In this document: positions 7,371-17,760 of the stretch, one piece after another
How the letters are laid out: every line of letters begins with the position of its first letter
How positions within the stretch are numbered: the stretch's first letter is position 1
Assembly (NCBI RefSeq): GCF_014844095.1
Contig: NZ_CP062163.1
Location: forward strand, 4,683,501 to 4,747,500
DNA from: Brevibacillus sp. JNUCC-41
GTDB taxonomy: Bacteria > Bacillota > Bacilli > Bacillales > DSM-1321
Direction: 5' to 3'
DNA length: 64,000 bases
Position numbers and translations under genes: made by a program
The notes under the pieces: model-generated
Told to the model about the DNA's origin: nothing
The model's input: only the letters and a program-made list of their open reading frames with translations
Database searches by the model: none

Positions 7371-7687
7371 ATTTTATGTATAATCCTTTCTCCCACTATT
7401 ATTTCCCAATATTTCGAGAGTAATAGTGAAACGACCATTTTTATTGTTATTTTAAACTAGTAATTCAAATAATATATTCAATATTCACACTTTTTATTAT
7501 ATAAAATCTTTCTTAAAATTACCATATAAACTTTAATTTGTTAAAAGTGATATCATATTTCGTGATATTATTGCTATATTTCATAAAACGGAAAAGTATA
7601 AACTGTTAATTCCCGAATCATTCCCTCTTCTTGTAAAAAACCATTTATTTCCCATCAGCACAAAGAGCTTTTATAAATCAGCACGAA

Positions 7688-7714
7688 AAAAAGACAGCAT
7701 TTGCTGTCTTTTTC
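7688..7714 (-). terminator. Terminator of the gene at 7716
   Basis: Stem AAGACAGCA/TGCTGTCTT, T-run on both sides. Confidence 0.8.
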
Positions 7715-7715
7715 A

Positions 7716-8126
7716 TCATTCCTTTAATGCATCTTCAAATGGCGCTGAATATAAACCTCTTGGCGCCAGCATATCCGTATCCGATTCACGGATTTCCCCA
7801 CCGAGAGTATATGGACCTGCTGGAAAATAATCATACATTTCACTTTCCTTATGTATGATCAAGAAATAATCGAATAAATCATCCATAAGTTCTTGATGTT
7901 CATCTATTTTGATGATTTCGCCACATTCATCAATTTCAAAGTTTTCATTAATCGCATCTTGAAGTTCCTCATTATTTGAATACGCGATATAAAAATCGAC
8001 ATCCCCGCACTCCATGCATAGCAAGAGTTTTTCTTCTAGTGCTTCTTCATAGGTCTTCAGGACGATTTCCTTTAAAATGGCATCAATCTTTCCAGTATTA
8101 ATCAGTTTAATTTTAGTCTGGAACAC
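7716..8126 (-). CDS. Hypothetical acidic protein (136 aa)
   Basis: GTG start at 8126 follows GGAGGGG. The protein is soluble and strongly acidic, with many Glu and Asp residues across the central part, two Cys in CMECGDVDF (37-45) and a C-terminal GPYTLGGEIRESDTDML. No family was recognised with confidence. It stands alone with its own terminator. Nothing in the neighbourhood suggests a role. Confidence 0.6.
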   Translation of the reverse strand: MFQTKIKLINTGKIDAILKEIVLKTYEEALEEKLLLCMECGDVDFYIAYSNNEELQDAINENFEIDECGEIIKIDEHQELMDDLFDYFLIIHKESEMYDYFPAGPYTLGGEIRESDTDMLAPRGLYSAPFEDALKE

Positions 8127-8395
8127 AAAACCCCTCCAATCAAATACAGCATTTAAAAAAGTAAACGCCAGTTAAACAAGCTCACCCTTAAATAGGAAAT
8201 TGTTGAAGATCATTCTCAATCATCACATAAATCAAAGTCGCTAAGTTCGTTTATTAACAGCCATGGGAACCTATCCCAAGACTTGGTCATCAAGGGCAAA
8301 ACAGGCAATTTCTAAGATCCCGTTTTTGAATTAGATAAGAATCTCCCACTTCGTGCATATAATAAGTTTGCCCACATAATTAGAATCATAATCTT

Positions 8396-9298
8396 CTATA
8401 ATACAAAGAAAAAGATGATTGGAAGCGTAATCAGGCTTAATGAAGTACTTATGAAAGTAGCACTTGATACGAATTCAGGCTCTGTGTTGAATTGGAGCGC
8501 ATACATCGTAGTGTTGGCCGCCGTTGGCATGGCAGCTACGATGATCATGATATGCCTGACCATTTCACCCACTGGTAAGGCGAGTGATAGCAGGAAGGCA
8601 ATGGCTGGTGAAACGGCAAGCTTAAGCAACAGCGAAACTGATAGTTTTCGATAGGCAATCTTTTTCAGGGAAATGTTGGCCAGCTGCATTCCCAGTGTAA
8701 TCATGATTGTTGGGATTGCTGCATTTGCTACAAGGTTAATAGCTTCCATAACCGAATTGCTTAAAGGTATGTTCCCGAACTGAAATACTGTACCCGCAAT
8801 GGCTCCATAAACAATTGGCATCCGACATACTGCTTTAATCGCTGTTTGAACTCCGTTACCTTCCGGGCTGCCCTTTGCTGCGAAATAAATGCCTATCGTG
8901 CACATCACTAACTGCTGTCCCACCATAAGGATGATTGCATAATCGAGTCCTGCGGCTCCGAATAACAGGAAAATGACAGGTGTTCCGTAATTCCCGTTAT
9001 TCATGAATGCCGATGCCAATATCATGCCGCTTGTTTCAGTGACTGTATAATTGCGAAAAAAAGATATGATGTAGACTACCAGAATGAGAGAAAGACAAAG
9101 TACTACCGTGAATAAGAACAGGTAAACATAACTAATCGTAAATTCAGCGGAATAAAAAGTTCGGAATACAAGAAAAGGTGACATTAAATATAATGCCATC
9201 GTTGAAATCGATTTTGTATCAAGTTTAAACTTTTTCTGACCGATGAAACCTAAAACAAATATACCAAATATCGGTAAAAGAACTCCCAAAAACCCCAT
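8396..9298 (-). CDS. AEC (auxin efflux carrier/malate permease) family transporter
   Basis: A 300-residue membrane protein with about ten hydrophobic spans. The sequences AFMNNGNYGTPVI and AMPTAANTTMYALQF in two broken-helix regions are hallmarks of the AEC/BART family. ATG 9298 is chosen because GAAGGTGA precedes it. Family members move organic anions or similar solutes across the membrane; the substrate cannot be told. It is monocistronic. The 97 bases before the stop and 269-base spacer to the next gene show nothing more. Confidence 0.8.
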   Translation of the reverse strand: MGFLGVLLPIFGIFVLGFIGQKKFKLDTKSISTMALYLMSPFLVFRTFYSAEFTISYVYLFLFTVVLCLSLILVVYIISFFRNYTVTETSGMILASAFMNNGNYGTPVIFLLFGAAGLDYAIILMVGQQLVMCTIGIYFAAKGSPEGNGVQTAIKAVCRMPIVYGAIAGTVFQFGNIPLSNSVMEAINLVANAAIPTIMITLGMQLANISLKKIAYRKLSVSLLLKLAVSPAIAFLLSLALPVGEMVRHIMIIVAAMPTAANTTMYALQFNTEPEFVSSATFISTSLSLITLPIIFFFVL

Positions 9299-9543
9299 GC
9301 ATATCACCTTCATAATTCTAATGATTTTCTTCTAACCATATCAGTTTTATAATTATTTGTAAAAAATCTTTTAAACCACTTTTGATTGCACCTCTTATAT
9401 ATTACCGCAAAATGAATTTTCTTTATTTTCTGAAAAAAATAATCCATTTCCCAAAGCGTATGGTATATTGTTTATTATATTTACGTTCATAAACGTAACA
9501 TCAACACTTTTTGGTTATTAATATATGAAGGGGTGTTTTTTTA

Positions 9544-10011
9544 GTGGATGTAAAATACATGGAGATGGCAGTTCGGCTTGCATATGAAAATGTTATGGCA
9601 AAGAACGGGGGACCTTTTGGTGCAATAATCGTTAAAGATGGCAAAGTCATAGGCAGAGGATGTAATAATGTAACAACGGCCAACGACCCTACAGCTCACG
9701 CCGAAGTACAGGCGATTCGCGATGCATGCAGGAATCTCGACAGCTTCCAACTTACTGATTGTGAAATTTACACTAGCTGCGAACCTTGCCCCATGTGCAT
9801 CGGTGCTATTTATTGGGCACGACCTAAAGCCATTTATTACGCATGTACTAAAGAAGACGCTGCACTTATTGGCTTTGATGATCACTTTATATACAAGGAA
9901 CTTGCCCTGCCAATGGAAAAACGGACGATAAAAATGGAACAACTTTCTTTTAATGACCACGAATTACCATTCCGAACATGGGAAACCAATACTGATAAAG
10001 TGAAATATTAA
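9544..10011 (+). CDS. guaD: Guanine deaminase
   Basis: A 155-residue zinc-dependent deaminase that converts guanine to xanthine and ammonia. The zinc site is complete: HAE (52-54, with the catalytic Glu) and PCPMC (81-85). The sequences GGPFGAIIV and IGAIYWARPKAIYYA match the short Bacillus GuaD rather than the long amidohydrolase type. The GTG start at 9544 follows GAAGGGGTG. It lies 32 bases before ade and is probably cotranscribed, giving a purine-base salvage unit. A TTGGTTA-containing stretch at about 9512 resembles a PucR site only weakly. Confidence 0.9.
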   Translation: MDVKYMEMAVRLAYENVMAKNGGPFGAIIVKDGKVIGRGCNNVTTANDPTAHAEVQAIRDACRNLDSFQLTDCEIYTSCEPCPMCIGAIYWARPKAIYYACTKEDAALIGFDDHFIYKELALPMEKRTIKMEQLSFNDHELPFRTWETNTDKVKY

Positions 10012-10043
10012 CCGGTTATACTTTTGTCAAAGGGGTTACGCAT

Positions 10044-11801
10044 ATGAAAAAAAACTTGCTTAAAAGGAGAATAGACGTTGCTGCTGGGAGAACGCCTGCG
10101 GATTGCGTCATAAAGAACGGGCAAATCATAGATGTTTTCAATGGTGATATCTATAAAGGTGACATTGCTGTCGTCGATGGTTTTTTTGCTGGAATTGGGC
10201 GTTATGAGGGTGTTTCAGAAATCGATGCAGCAGGAAAATTCGTATGCCCTACATTCATTGATGGCCATGTCCATATTGAATCTTCGATGGTAAGGCCATC
10301 GGAACTCGCAAAAATCCTCCTTTTACATGGTGTGACGAGCATCATTGCAGACCCTCATGAAATTGCCAATGTTTCTGGCAAAATGGGCATGGAATATATG
10401 ATTGATCAATCCGCTCAACTCCCTTTCGACTTTTACTTCATGATGCCTTCTTGTGTACCTGCTACGGAGTTTGAACACTCTGGTGCTGTCCTAAAAAGTG
10501 AAGATTTAATTCCGTTTTATCAAAACCCGAGAGTGCTCGGTTTAGCTGAAGTCATGAATTTCCCGGCCGTTTCACTTACGGAGGAGGATATGCTGCAAAA
10601 AATATACGATGCTAATAAATTAGGCAAAAGCATCGATGGCCATGCAGCAGGCTTATCCGAACAACAGCTCAATGTTTATATGTGTGCAAGCATTAAAACG
10701 GATCATGAATGCACTACAGCGGAAGAGGCAAAAGAAAGACTGCGTAAAGGAATGTATCTTATGATCAGGGAAGGCACCGTTGCCAAAGACTTAAAAAACC
10801 TGATTCCAGTTATAAATGAGAAGAACTCCCGACGTTGTTTATTCGTCACCGACGACCGGCACCTTGACGATATTGTATCTGAAGGGAGTATCGATCACAA
10901 CGTCCGACTTTCCATAAAAACAGGTGTCCCGCCAATTACCGCCATTCAAATGGCGACCATTAATGCAGCAGAATGTTTTGGCTTAAAGGAAACTGGTGCG
11001 ATAGCACCTGGATACAAGGCGGACTTCCTTATATTGGATGACCTTGATTCAGTCATCATTCACTCCGTCTTTAAAGAGGGAAAGCTTATCGTTCAAAATA
11101 ATCGTTTACTTAACTTTCCACCTGAAAAGGATCATGCCATTGACGCCGGGTTGAAGCACTCCGTTCAATTTCATGAATTAACGGAAGGTGATTTGGCGAT
11201 ACCTTTTAAAAATAAGTTCGCTAATATTATTGAGATAACTCCAAACAGCTTGATTACAAAGCATTCGATTGAACCGGTTACACTTAATCAGGATGGGCTA
11301 TTCCGGTTCTCCGAACTTGTTGATCATATAAAACTTGCTGTTATTGAACGGCATCATATGACCAAACAAGTAGGTCTAGGCATCGTCAAAGGGCTCGGTT
11401 TGAATTCAGGCGCAATTGCCACGACAGTAGCCCATGATTCACATAATTTGATCATTGCCGGGACGAATGATCAAGATATGCTTTTGGCAGCAAATGAAAT
11501 AAAAAAAATGCAGGGCGGATTGGCCGTAATCCAAAATGGGGAAATACTCGCTTCACTTCCCCTTCCGATAGCCGGATTGATGAGCGAATGGAATTATATC
11601 GATGTAGTCCATTCGTTGAAAAAAATCGATGGAGCCCTATTGAAACTGGGTGCCAACAGGCATTTCAACCCTTTCCTTACACTTGCATTCTTGGCGTTGC
11701 CTGTCATCCCCGAAATTAAACTGACGGATAAGGGTTTATTTTCAGTTTCTGAGTTTAGGCATATTCCTATCGAAGCATCAAAGCCAGTCGATAAAATTTG
11801 A
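10044..11801 (+). CDS. ade: Adenine deaminase
   Basis: A 585-residue amidohydrolase, the usual length for bacterial AdeC. It deaminates adenine to hypoxanthine. The metal-binding HVHIESSM (75-82), IADPHEIANV, the DGHAAGL segment and the VTDDRH motif are present. The C-terminal half carries the family-typical VAHDSHNLIIAGTND. ATG 10044 follows AAAGGGG. Together with guaD it feeds purine bases into hypoxanthine/xanthine pools. A strong terminator follows directly. Confidence 0.92.
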   Translation: MKKNLLKRRIDVAAGRTPADCVIKNGQIIDVFNGDIYKGDIAVVDGFFAGIGRYEGVSEIDAAGKFVCPTFIDGHVHIESSMVRPSELAKILLLHGVTSIIADPHEIANVSGKMGMEYMIDQSAQLPFDFYFMMPSCVPATEFEHSGAVLKSEDLIPFYQNPRVLGLAEVMNFPAVSLTEEDMLQKIYDANKLGKSIDGHAAGLSEQQLNVYMCASIKTDHECTTAEEAKERLRKGMYLMIREGTVAKDLKNLIPVINEKNSRRCLFVTDDRHLDDIVSEGSIDHNVRLSIKTGVPPITAIQMATINAAECFGLKETGAIAPGYKADFLILDDLDSVIIHSVFKEGKLIVQNNRLLNFPPEKDHAIDAGLKHSVQFHELTEGDLAIPFKNKFANIIEITPNSLITKHSIEPVTLNQDGLFRFSELVDHIKLAVIERHHMTKQVGLGIVKGLGLNSGAIATTVAHDSHNLIIAGTNDQDMLLAANEIKKMQGGLAVIQNGEILASLPLPIAGLMSEWNYIDVVHSLKKIDGALLKLGANRHFNPFLTLAFLALPVIPEIKLTDKGLFSVSEFRHIPIEASKPVDKI

Positions 11802-11823
11802 CCCCCTAGTCGGGGTTTTTTTC
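11801..11823 (+). terminator. Terminator of guaD-ade
   Basis: Stem ACCCC/GGGGT with a T-run of seven. Confidence 0.8.
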
Positions 11824-11947
11824 TTCTTACCCCAGTAATTTCTAAATGAATCAGGTTCCAACTCGACTTAAACCGGGAAAAGGATATAATGGGTATCATC
11901 TATGTTAAAATAAAATTAAACACAAATCTTTCTTGGGGGAGATAAAT

Positions 11948-13006
11948 ATGGAAAAACATGATAAACGAACCATAATTGGATACATAGGCACTTACACAAA
12001 AGAAAATAGTAAAGGTATTTACCGCTTCACTTTAGATACAGCAGAAGGAAAACTCAGTACACCGGTTCTTGCAGCAGAATTAACCGATCCGACTTATGTC
12101 GCCATCAGCCAGGACAAGAAGAATCTCTACGCCATTTTAAAAGAAGCGGGCAGCGGTGGAGTTTCAGCCTATTCGATCAATGAAGAGTCAGGTAAGCTTA
12201 CCTTCTTGGGCAAACAACTGACACCAAATGGTTCTTCCTGCCATATAAGTGTCGACAGCAAGAAACAGGTCTTGATCACTTCCAGTTATGGAGAAGGTGT
12301 GATTGAATCCTATCCGCTTCATGGCGATGCGACCCCTTTGCCCGTATCATCCACTGTTCAGCATGAGGGTCAAGGACCGAATGAAGAACGTCAGGAAAAA
12401 GCGCACACTCACTTCGCCGGGTTCACACCGGATGAAAGGTTCATTGCCGTAGTAGACCTTGGAATAGATAAAGTAATAACCTATAAAATAGATAATGGGG
12501 TTTTGGAAGAAGTAAACAGCTTAACTGTTTCTCCCGGCAGCGGACCACGGCACTTGACCTTCCACCCAAACGGAAAATTTGCGTATGTTATGGCAGAACT
12601 TGTACCAGAAGTCATTGTTTTAAGCTTCGATAGTCAAACCGGAAGCTTTTCTGAATTACAAACGGTTCGATCCGTCCCGGAAGATTTCAAGGAAAATAAC
12701 CAAGGAAGCGCCATTCACATTTCAGATGACGGGCAATTCATATATGCTGCAAACCGCGGACATGATAGTATTGCCGTTTACCAAATCAATCAAGAAACAG
12801 GCAAACTGGCATTCGTGGAACTGGTTTCTACCGAAGGAAATTGGCCACGTGATTTTTCATTGGATCCTAGCGGAAAATTTCTGATTGCTTCTAATGAACA
12901 ATCAGGAAACCTGACACTATTTGCCCGAAATGAACTTGACGGAAAGTTAACATTACTGCAAAAAGATGTTCAAGTTCCCTTCCCTGTTTGCGTAAAATTC
13001 TTATAA
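11948..13006 (+). CDS. Lactonase family beta-propeller protein (6-phosphogluconolactonase-like)
   Basis: A 352-residue cytoplasmic protein of the YkgB/Pgl-lactonase seven-bladed propeller family. Repeated blade motifs are visible, such as YIGTYTKENSKGIYRF, GSGPRHLTFHPNGKFAYV and WPRDFSLDPSGKFLIASN. The expected reaction is hydrolysis of 6-phosphogluconolactone, by family analogy. ATG 11948 is preferred over an upstream in-frame TTG because GGGGGAG lies seven bases before it. It is monocistronic with its own terminator. Substrate specificity is not proven by sequence. Confidence 0.8.
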   Translation: MEKHDKRTIIGYIGTYTKENSKGIYRFTLDTAEGKLSTPVLAAELTDPTYVAISQDKKNLYAILKEAGSGGVSAYSINEESGKLTFLGKQLTPNGSSCHISVDSKKQVLITSSYGEGVIESYPLHGDATPLPVSSTVQHEGQGPNEERQEKAHTHFAGFTPDERFIAVVDLGIDKVITYKIDNGVLEEVNSLTVSPGSGPRHLTFHPNGKFAYVMAELVPEVIVLSFDSQTGSFSELQTVRSVPEDFKENNQGSAIHISDDGQFIYAANRGHDSIAVYQINQETGKLAFVELVSTEGNWPRDFSLDPSGKFLIASNEQSGNLTLFARNELDGKLTLLQKDVQVPFPVCVKFL

Positions 13007-13014
13007 TCGATAAT

Positions 13015-13053
13015 AAAAAGGATTGAAGCTACAGCAGCTTCAATCCTTTTTTT
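13015..13053. terminator. Bidirectional terminator
   Basis: Long perfect stem AAAGGATTGAAGCT with its complement and T-runs on both sides. It sits between convergent genes. Confidence 0.85.
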
Positions 13054-13064
13054 GTTATCCTTCT

Positions 13065-13862
13065 TTAATTCCATTTCTCCGCCATTTCGGGAAAATCTAT
13101 ATATGGGTTACGATTACCCTGCATTTCATGTATAGCCTGGTTTCTATGTTTTTCATAAGTGCTGACCGGAAAAAGCCGATGCCATTCCATAAGCAGCTCC
13201 AGGTCAATATTGCCGCTATCGATGATGCCCTCATATCTGAGTAAAAAGTATAAAGTAGCCCTCGCCACGATGCCTTTTCCGTATTCAGGCTCGAATTTAC
13301 CCTCATCTGATTTCCCGCAACCCGCTTTTATACCGGCAGCCGATTTTTCAGGGATATAATCCTTAAAATCATGGTATGGATAGTTACTCCGGCTACTGTT
13401 ACACGTTGGTTCACAGGCGAACAGATGATGCAAATCCCCCCTCATCGGTTCTTTTTTATCGAACCATGATTGAGGTACGACATGTTCACAATTAACGAGA
13501 ATGTTCTCCGTATTTGTTGATTCTATGCCTCTTGACACCACTTCAAGTATACGGATATCTTCCTCAATGACTCGTACAGGGTCCATCCCTTTACCGGAAT
13601 ACAGGCTTTTCAACTGGCCATTTTCCTGTAAGTCCACCCAAGGGTAAACATGACGATGTGGTGAGTAGTTCAGCTGGTTTTTATGGGTTGCCACAAGTAG
13701 GTCCTTCAATCCTTCCCGGTCCAAAGAACCATCTTTATAGTATGCCAGCTTAAGTTCCTGATCCTTGGTTTCATCATAGTATTCGCGGTTTTCATTGAAG
13801 TTCACAAGTGCAGCCATTGCCATTTCCCGTTCTTTTTCAAGTACTTCAAAACTATACTTCAT
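13065..13862 (-). CDS. Endonuclease I family nuclease
   Basis: A 265-residue protein with the Endonuclease_1 (His-Me finger) domain. The block NCEHVVPQSWF followed by MRGDLHHLFACEPTCNSSRS contains the catalytic His and metal-site Asn. The C-terminal YGKGIVARATLYFLLRY and WHRLFPVSTYEKHRN are family hallmarks. Unlike the secreted Bsn/YurI nucleases no signal peptide is visible, so the enzyme is probably cytoplasmic or exported by another route. ATG 13862 follows GGGGGGATGAGTGG. Cleaves DNA or RNA non-specifically by family precedent. Confidence 0.82.
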   Translation of the reverse strand: MKYSFEVLEKEREMAMAALVNFNENREYYDETKDQELKLAYYKDGSLDREGLKDLLVATHKNQLNYSPHRHVYPWVDLQENGQLKSLYSGKGMDPVRVIEEDIRILEVVSRGIESTNTENILVNCEHVVPQSWFDKKEPMRGDLHHLFACEPTCNSSRSNYPYHDFKDYIPEKSAAGIKAGCGKSDEGKFEPEYGKGIVARATLYFLLRYEGIIDSGNIDLELLMEWHRLFPVSTYEKHRNQAIHEMQGNRNPYIDFPEMAEKWN

Positions 13863-13955
13863 CCACTCATCCCCCCGCTTCTATTAAAACCTAACTTTTA
13901 CCATAATTTAAGTTTAATAGAAATCCATCTAGAAAAAAAGGTGCTTTAGAAGGGG

Positions 13956-14570
13956 CTAACGAAGAATTTCAATAAAATGGGTAAGGATTTTCGCCGTCAT
14001 CCCCCAAATTACTCGTTCATTATATATATAAAAATATTCTTCCATCTGTTTTGGCTGCCATTTATAATTCTCCCCGCCAACTACTAAATCATGAGGGAAG
14101 TTGTCATGCGGTTCCACCTTATATTTCACATGATAAATCTCTGGAGGTTTTTCCATGAAAAAGGATAGGGGGACCGTAAAAACGGTTTCTACCTCAGCTG
14201 GATTAGGTATGATCCGTTGATGGTTACGAACAAATCCTGCATATGGATAGACAATCATCCCAAATGGAGATACCAAATAATCGATTGGAAAGACATTTTC
14301 AATATCTTCTTTTCTCAAATTAAGTTCCTCATATGTTTCCCTTAGGGCAGCATCCTGTTCATCACGGTCCAGCTTGTCTATTTTCCCGCCCGGAAAACAT
14401 ATATCCCCCGGCTGCCTTCTCAGTTTGTGTGAACGCTCTTCGAAAAGAACATGAATTCCATCTTCTTTCTCTATAAGCGGTACCAATACCGCATACTTTG
14501 AAAAATTCCCACTCCCTAAAATTTCAGGGATATGCAGTGTCAGTTTTTTTGTTATATCTTCATTATTCAT
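13956..14570 (-). CDS. Nudix hydrolase, CoA pyrophosphatase (NudL/YeaB) type
   Basis: A 204-residue enzyme. LRRQPGDICFPGGKIDKLD matches the UPF0035 motif that marks CoA-diphosphatase Nudix proteins, and the Nudix box continues to RETYEEL with the metal-binding glutamates. It is expected to split CoA or related nucleotides into phosphopantetheine and 3',5'-ADP. The ATG at 14570 is preferred because GAGGTGAGGG lies just before it. Monocistronic. Confidence 0.85.
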   Translation of the reverse strand: MNNEDITKKLTLHIPEILGSGNFSKYAVLVPLIEKEDGIHVLFEERSHKLRRQPGDICFPGGKIDKLDRDEQDAALRETYEELNLRKEDIENVFPIDYLVSPFGMIVYPYAGFVRNHQRIIPNPAEVETVFTVPLSFFMEKPPEIYHVKYKVEPHDNFPHDLVVGGENYKWQPKQMEEYFYIYNERVIWGMTAKILTHFIEILR

Positions 14571-14730
14571 GTCCCTCACCTCTTCTGCCAGATAGTATTG
14601 ATTTTCTGCCACTCCTTATCATTCCATTTTCGAACATCCGCTATAACTTAGCAAGGAAAACGATTCCAAAATGCCCCCTCAGTTCGCATTAGAATCCTTT
14701 CCGCTCCCTCTTCCTAAATCATTGCCAAAA

Positions 14731-14756
14731 GCACCGTTCAAAGTTCTGAACGGTGC
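14731..14756 (-). terminator. Terminator of the mmsA-aminotransferase operon
   Basis: Stem GCACCGTTCA/TGAACGGTGC followed by TTTT on the minus strand, about 130 bases after the aminotransferase stop. Confidence 0.65.
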
Positions 14757-14890
14757 TAAAATTAAACAGCAGTCTCATTTAATAAGCAAAGTATGGATGC
14801 AATCTTTCTTAAATAAATAATGAGTATCAATAAGTACATACAGAAACTCAATAATATGCTGAATTTTCAGTTTTTTTCATCACCTTATTT

Positions 14891-16231
14891 TCATAGTTCA
14901 GCTAGCGTTCGCTTTACAGTCGTTATGATGAATGAAAAATCCTCTTCAGTTATACTAAGCGGGGGAGCAAGGGTCAGGACATTATTGAAACCTGCTACTG
15001 TATCACCATTTTTACCTATGATCAGACCCTTTTCTTTGCATGATGCAATTACTTTATTGATTTTGGTAAGTTCAATCGGTTGTTTTGTCAGTTTATCTTC
15101 TACTAGTTCAATGCCTACCAACAAACCTTTGCCACGTACATCCCCGACATTCGGATGAGATTTGATTTCTTCAAACTCTTGCAGAAAGCGTAGACCTAGC
15201 TCCTTAGACCGTTCTATAAGTTTTTCATTTTCATATATTTCAATATTCTTCAAAGCAAGGGCACAGGCAGCCGGATTGCCGCCAAATGTATTTACATGTC
15301 GAAAGCGGTCATAAACGTCTGAGCCAATATACGCTTCATAAATTTCACGTTTGACTGCTGTAGCGGATAATGGCAAGTAAGCGCTCGTGATTCCTTTAGC
15401 CATTGTTACGATGTCTGGTTTTACATCATAGTTCATAAATCCGAACTTCTTACCGGTACGGCCAAACCCGCAAATGACCTCATCCGAAATGAGAAGGACA
15501 CCATTTTTCTCACAAATTTCCTTGACACGTTTCATATAACCATCAGGCGGCATCAAAATTCCGCCCCCAGTGATGATTGGTTCCATGATGACCGCAGCCA
15601 CCGTTTCGCTCAACTCCCATGTAATGGTCCGTTCAATTTCCGCTGCACTTTTTTCACCGCTTTCACCCTCTGGATTTCGGTAAGAATCTGGCGGTGATAC
15701 ATGAAGAAATCCTGGGGCGAGTGGTTCATATTTATATTTTCGCTGTGCCTGCCCGGTGGCTGACAGGGCGCCCATTGAATTTCCATGATAGCCGCGATAA
15801 CGGGAAATGAATTTATAACGTCCATGTTCACCTTTTTGCTGATGATACTGCCGCGCAATTTTAAAAGCAGTCTCATTCGCTTCCGAACCGCTGTTAGAGA
15901 AGAAAATCACATAATCCCCACCAAGCCATTCATTTAATTTCTCTGCTAGCTTAATGGCCGGGATGTGGCTATTCGTTAAAGGGGCATAAGGAAGTTCCTT
16001 CAGCTGCTCGTAAGCCGCTTCAGCCAGTTCCGTGCGGCCATACCCAACGTTGACACACCATAAGCCTGACATCCCATCCAGGAAACGATTCCCATCAACA
16101 TCCGTTATCCATGCTCCTTGCCCGTTTTTGATCACCATTGCTCCAGGGCTGGATTCAGCCCCTTTCATATGATGCCATACATATTTACCATCCATCGCTT
16201 TAAGATCCTGACCATGTTTTTCAACTTGCAT
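14891..16231 (-). CDS. Class III omega-amino acid:pyruvate aminotransferase
   Basis: A 446-residue PLP enzyme. Diagnostic stretches are GMSGLWCVNVGYGR, the FSNSGSEANETAFK phosphate-binding loop, ISDEVICGFGRTG with the PLP-pairing Asp, and the Schiff-base lysine in MAKGITSAYLPL. It most resembles beta-alanine/taurine:pyruvate aminotransferases (Bacillus YhxA group). ATG 16231 follows GGAGGAG at eight bases. It lies 71 bases after mmsA in the same operon. The pairing suggests an amino donor such as beta-alanine, giving malonate semialdehyde that MmsA then oxidises. Exact donor not proven. Confidence 0.82.
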   Translation of the reverse strand: MQVEKHGQDLKAMDGKYVWHHMKGAESSPGAMVIKNGQGAWITDVDGNRFLDGMSGLWCVNVGYGRTELAEAAYEQLKELPYAPLTNSHIPAIKLAEKLNEWLGGDYVIFFSNSGSEANETAFKIARQYHQQKGEHGRYKFISRYRGYHGNSMGALSATGQAQRKYKYEPLAPGFLHVSPPDSYRNPEGESGEKSAAEIERTITWELSETVAAVIMEPIITGGGILMPPDGYMKRVKEICEKNGVLLISDEVICGFGRTGKKFGFMNYDVKPDIVTMAKGITSAYLPLSATAVKREIYEAYIGSDVYDRFRHVNTFGGNPAACALALKNIEIYENEKLIERSKELGLRFLQEFEEIKSHPNVGDVRGKGLLVGIELVEDKLTKQPIELTKINKVIASCKEKGLIIGKNGDTVAGFNNVLTLAPPLSITEEDFSFIITTVKRTLAEL

Positions 16232-16302
16232 AAGGTACACTCCTCCTAAAATAATTTATAAATGAAGGCCGACCACAATTTGTGTCGACCCCCAATTTCC
16301 TA

Positions 16303-17760
16303 TCAGTATCTTGCCGTTAACATTTTCTTTCTAGTGTAAAATTCAACGCCGTCTTTCCCATTGGCATGAAGATCTCCATAAAATGAACTTTTATAGCCGG
16401 AAAATGGAAAGAATGCCATTGGCGCGGGTACCCCAAGGTTAATACCAAGCATACCTGCATCAATTTCTTCGCGAAATTCCCGGATGGCTTTTGCACTATC
16501 CGTATAGAGGCAGGCACCGTTGGCAAATTCGGATTGATTGGTCAATTCGATTGCTTCTTCAAGGGTATTAACCCGTACTATGGATAAGACAGGGGCAAAA
16601 ATTTCATCCTTCCATATTTTCATATTTGTTTTCACATGATCAAATAAAGTCGGTCCAACGTAATAGCCATTTTCCTGATCGCCTTCATTCCTGCCATCAC
16701 GAAGGAGGACAGCTCCTTCTTTTTCCCCGATTTCAATATATTGTTCAGTTCTCTTTTTATGAGTATCACGGATCACTGGTCCCAGGAAAACGTCCTTATC
16801 CATTCCATTTCCAATCTTGATATCATCCGCTGCAGCCTTTAATCTCTCAACGAGCGAATCTCCCACTTCCCCCACCGCAACAACCACTGATGCAGCCATG
16901 CAGCGCTCGCCTGCAGAACCGAAAGCGGCATTCGTTATGTTCGTTACAGCATTATCCAAATTCGCATCAGGCATGACGATGGAATGATTTTTCGCTCCTG
17001 ATAAAGCCTGGACACGTTTTTTATTGGCAGCTGCCGTTTTGTATACATACTCTGCGACAGGCTGGGATCCCACAAATGATACCGCTTTAATGTCTTCATG
17101 TTCCAAAATCCCATTCACGACATCGTGGGCACCATGGACAATATTGACAACACCATCCGGAACTCCGGCTTCTGTCAATAATTCCACAAGACGGTTGGCT
17201 AAAAGCGGTGTCCGTTCTGAAGGTTTTAAGATAAACGTATTTCCACAAGCTATTGCCAGCGGGAACATCCAACATGGCACCATCATCGGGAAATTAAACG
17301 GTGTAATCCCGGCAACGACACCCATTGGATACCGATACATGCCGGATTCAATGCCTGGGGAAATATCAGGTAGCTGACTTCCCATCATCAATGTAGGCGC
17401 ACCTGCTGCGAACTCTACGCATTCAATCCCCCGCTGAACCTCACCATATGCTTCTGTATAGCTTTTTCCGTTTTCGATAGTGACCAGCTTTGCAAGCTCA
17501 TCCCAATGTTCTATCAATAATTGCTGGTAACGGAATAAGAAGCGAGCTCTTTTTGGAACGGCCACCTTTTTCCATTCTTTAAAAGCCTTTTTAGCAACTT
17601 GCACCGCTTGGTCTACATCTTCCTTTGTTGAAAGGGGAACGATTGCCAATGCTTCCCCTGTTGCCGGATTAGGCACTTGTTCATGTTTCGAAGTTGTGGA
17701 CTCCACCCATTTGCCACCGATATAATTTTTCAACGTTTCTACATCATTGATAACTGCCAT
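16303..17760 (-). CDS. mmsA: CoA-acylating methylmalonate/malonate-semialdehyde dehydrogenase
   Basis: A 485-residue aldehyde dehydrogenase of the MmsA/IolA group. It has [16 protein letters not shown], the family-specific [16 protein letters not shown] and the catalytic Cys in AGERCMAAS. It converts malonate semialdehyde (or methylmalonate semialdehyde) with CoA and NAD to acetyl-CoA (or propionyl-CoA) and CO2. ATG 17760 follows TGGAGGG. First gene of a two-gene operon with an omega-aminotransferase, which points to beta-alanine or beta-aminoisobutyrate breakdown rather than inositol, since no iol gene is nearby. Confidence 0.88.
   Translation of the reverse strand: MAVINDVETLKNYIGGKWVESTTSKHEQVPNPATGEALAIVPLSTKEDVDQAVQVAKKAFKEWKKVAVPKRARFLFRYQQLLIEHWDELAKLVTIENGKSYTEAYGEVQRGIECVEFAAGAPTLMMGSQLPDISPGIESGMYRYPMGVVAGITPFNFPMMVPCWMFPLAIACGNTFILKPSERTPLLANRLVELLTEAGVPDGVVNIVHGAHDVVNGILEHEDIKAVSFVGSQPVAEYVYKTAAANKKRVQALSGAKNHSIVMPDANLDNAVTNITNAAFGSAGERCMAASVVVAVGEVGDSLVERLKAAADDIKIGNGMDKDVFLGPVIRDTHKKRTEQYIEIGEKEGAVLLRDGRNEGDQENGYYVGPTLFDHVKTNMKIWKDEIFAPVLSIVRVNTLEEAIELTNQSEFANGACLYTDSAKAIREFREEIDAGMLGINLGVPAPMAFFPFSGYKSSFYGDLHANGKDGVEFYTRKKMLTARY

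Noticed and set aside
9505..9520. PucR-like box (TTGGTTA) before guaD
   Set aside because: Only the core matches the published consensus; the conserved flanking C is absent.
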